Positions 12,154 to 12,794 of a stretch of DNA of 12,794 bases are shown here, piece after piece. Position 1 is the first letter of the stretch. Each line of letters opens with the position of its first letter. The notes under the pieces are model-generated. The model searched no databases and was not told the DNA's origin. It saw only the letters and a list, made by a program, of their open reading frames with translations. The DNA comes from Bacillota bacterium (GTDB taxonomy: Bacteria > Bacillota > Sulfobacillia > Thermaerobacterales > Thermaerobacteraceae), in assembly GCA_003242195.1 (NCBI GenBank), contig QGUQ01000016.1, positions 1-12,794 on the forward strand, written 5' to 3'. The translations under genes and the position numbers were made by a program.

Positions 12154-12794
12154 ATGGTGATCGGACGACTGGTGCGACTTCACGGATGGCGGCGCCGCTC
12201 GGTCCTCGCCGTACTCCTGGTGATGGTCCTGGCGGTCGCCACGGCGTGCAGCTCGCCGGCCGGTAATACGCCATCGCAATCCGGGGACGGCGTTGCCAAT
12301 GCCGGGGCTGCCGGCGAGGCCAAGGTGGAGCCGGCCAAGGCCGACGCCGTGGACATTGCCGCCAATCCGGCGGACGTGCCCGAGCCTGTGGGCAAGCGGC
12401 CGCCCCAGAAGGTGCGCATCGAGCTGGAGACCCGCGAGCTGGCGGGCAAGCTGGCCGATGGCACGACCTACACCTACTGGACCTTCAACGGCCAGGTGCC
12501 GGGCCCGCTGCTGCGCGTCCGGGTCGGTGACACCGTCGAGCTTCACCTGAAGAACGCGCCCGACAGCACGCAGATCCACTCCATCGACCTGCACGCCGTC
12601 AACGGGCCGGGTGGTGGCGCCGTCGCCACCCAGGTGAAGCCGGGTGAGGAAAAGGTCTTCACGTGGAAGGCGCTCAATCCCGGCGTCTACGTCTACCACT
12701 GCGCCTCGCCGCACATCCCCAGCCACATCGCCAACGGGATGTACGGGCTGATCGTGGTCGAGCCCGAGGGCGGCCTGCCCCGGGGGGACAAGAG
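12154..12794 (+). CDS. nirK: Copper nitrite reductase NirK, AniA-like lipoprotein (3' end outside the window)
   Basis: It reduces nitrite to NO. The first 213 residues are present. Residues 1-31 are a signal peptide with a lipobox-like ATAC ending at Cys32, followed by a disordered linker to about 85, so the enzyme is probably lipid-anchored outside the cytoplasmic membrane. The first cupredoxin domain shows the copper ligands by alignment with known NirK: type 1 Cu H142, C183, H191 and M196; type 2 Cu H147 and H182, with catalytic D145. The C183-H191 spacing and HIANGMYGLIVVEPEGGLP match the Neisseria AniA subtype. The third type 2 histidine and second domain are beyond the edge. GGAGGAGGG at 12135-12143 precedes ATG 12154. 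Its 5' region has a phased repeat array rather than the palindrome seen elsewhere. Confidence 0.95.
   Translation, partial: MVIGRLVRLHGWRRRSVLAVLLVMVLAVATACSSPAGNTPSQSGDGVANAGAAGEAKVEPAKADAVDIAANPADVPEPVGKRPPQKVRIELETRELAGKLADGTTYTYWTFNGQVPGPLLRVRVGDTVELHLKNAPDSTQIHSIDLHAVNGPGGGAVATQVKPGEEKVFTWKALNPGVYVYHCASPHIPSHIANGMYGLIVVEPEGGLPRGDK

Noticed and set aside
1..12794. CRISPR arrays, tRNA/rRNA genes, complete insertion sequences, phage genes
   Set aside because: Looked for; no repeated spacer arrays, tRNA-like cloverleaf sequences, transposase motifs or phage proteins could be supported.

Overview
The window is very GC-rich DNA with strong Shine-Dalgarno (SD) sequences, frequent GTG/TTG starts and tightly packed genes. 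It pairs a Gram-positive-type pyrimidine operon (PyrD class 1B with PyrK) with a Thermus-like seven-iron ferredoxin. This suggests a thermophilic, high-GC Firmicute of the Thermaerobacter/Sulfobacillus kind. That placement is inference from gene content, not from a marker gene.

Bases 1-3728 (+ strand) are the 3' part of a de novo pyrimidine operon: pyrK, pyrD, pyrF, pyrE. Together they oxidise dihydroorotate, make OMP and decarboxylate it to UMP. pyrK has lost the usual glycine-rich NAD loop.

From 3729 onward the content changes to what looks like a nitrite/nitric-oxide and electron-transfer island. A minus-strand pair (an 8-TM CopD-like protein fused to a TusA-like domain, then a small unknown protein) runs convergently into pyrE. 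A tandem-DUF2249 protein is divergent from it. After a strong convergent hairpin comes a minus-strand block: a ~12-TM membrane protein translationally coupled to a MIP18/SufT-like protein, and a second polytopic membrane protein further upstream. Then follow a Crp/Fnr-family regulator, a 7Fe ferredoxin, a convergent hemerythrin-DUF2249 protein, and the 5' two-thirds of a lipoprotein copper nitrite reductase (nirK, AniA-like) cut by the window end.

The most interesting observation is regulatory. Six near-identical 14-bp palindromes, GTRAY-N4-RTCAC, lie in front of six transcription units (CopD-TusA, tandem DUF2249, both membrane proteins, ferredoxin, hemerythrin-DUF2249). The Crp/Fnr protein encoded among them has a Crp-like recognition helix (R-E-S-V-S-R) that fits this half-site. 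A possible -10 element lies at nearly the same distance from each palindrome. The window therefore appears to hold a self-contained local regulon with its own regulator. Most of its members are little-characterised proteins, including four domains of the TusA/DUF2249 type. nirK lacks this palindrome and instead has a phased array of 11-bp direct repeats in front of its promoter.
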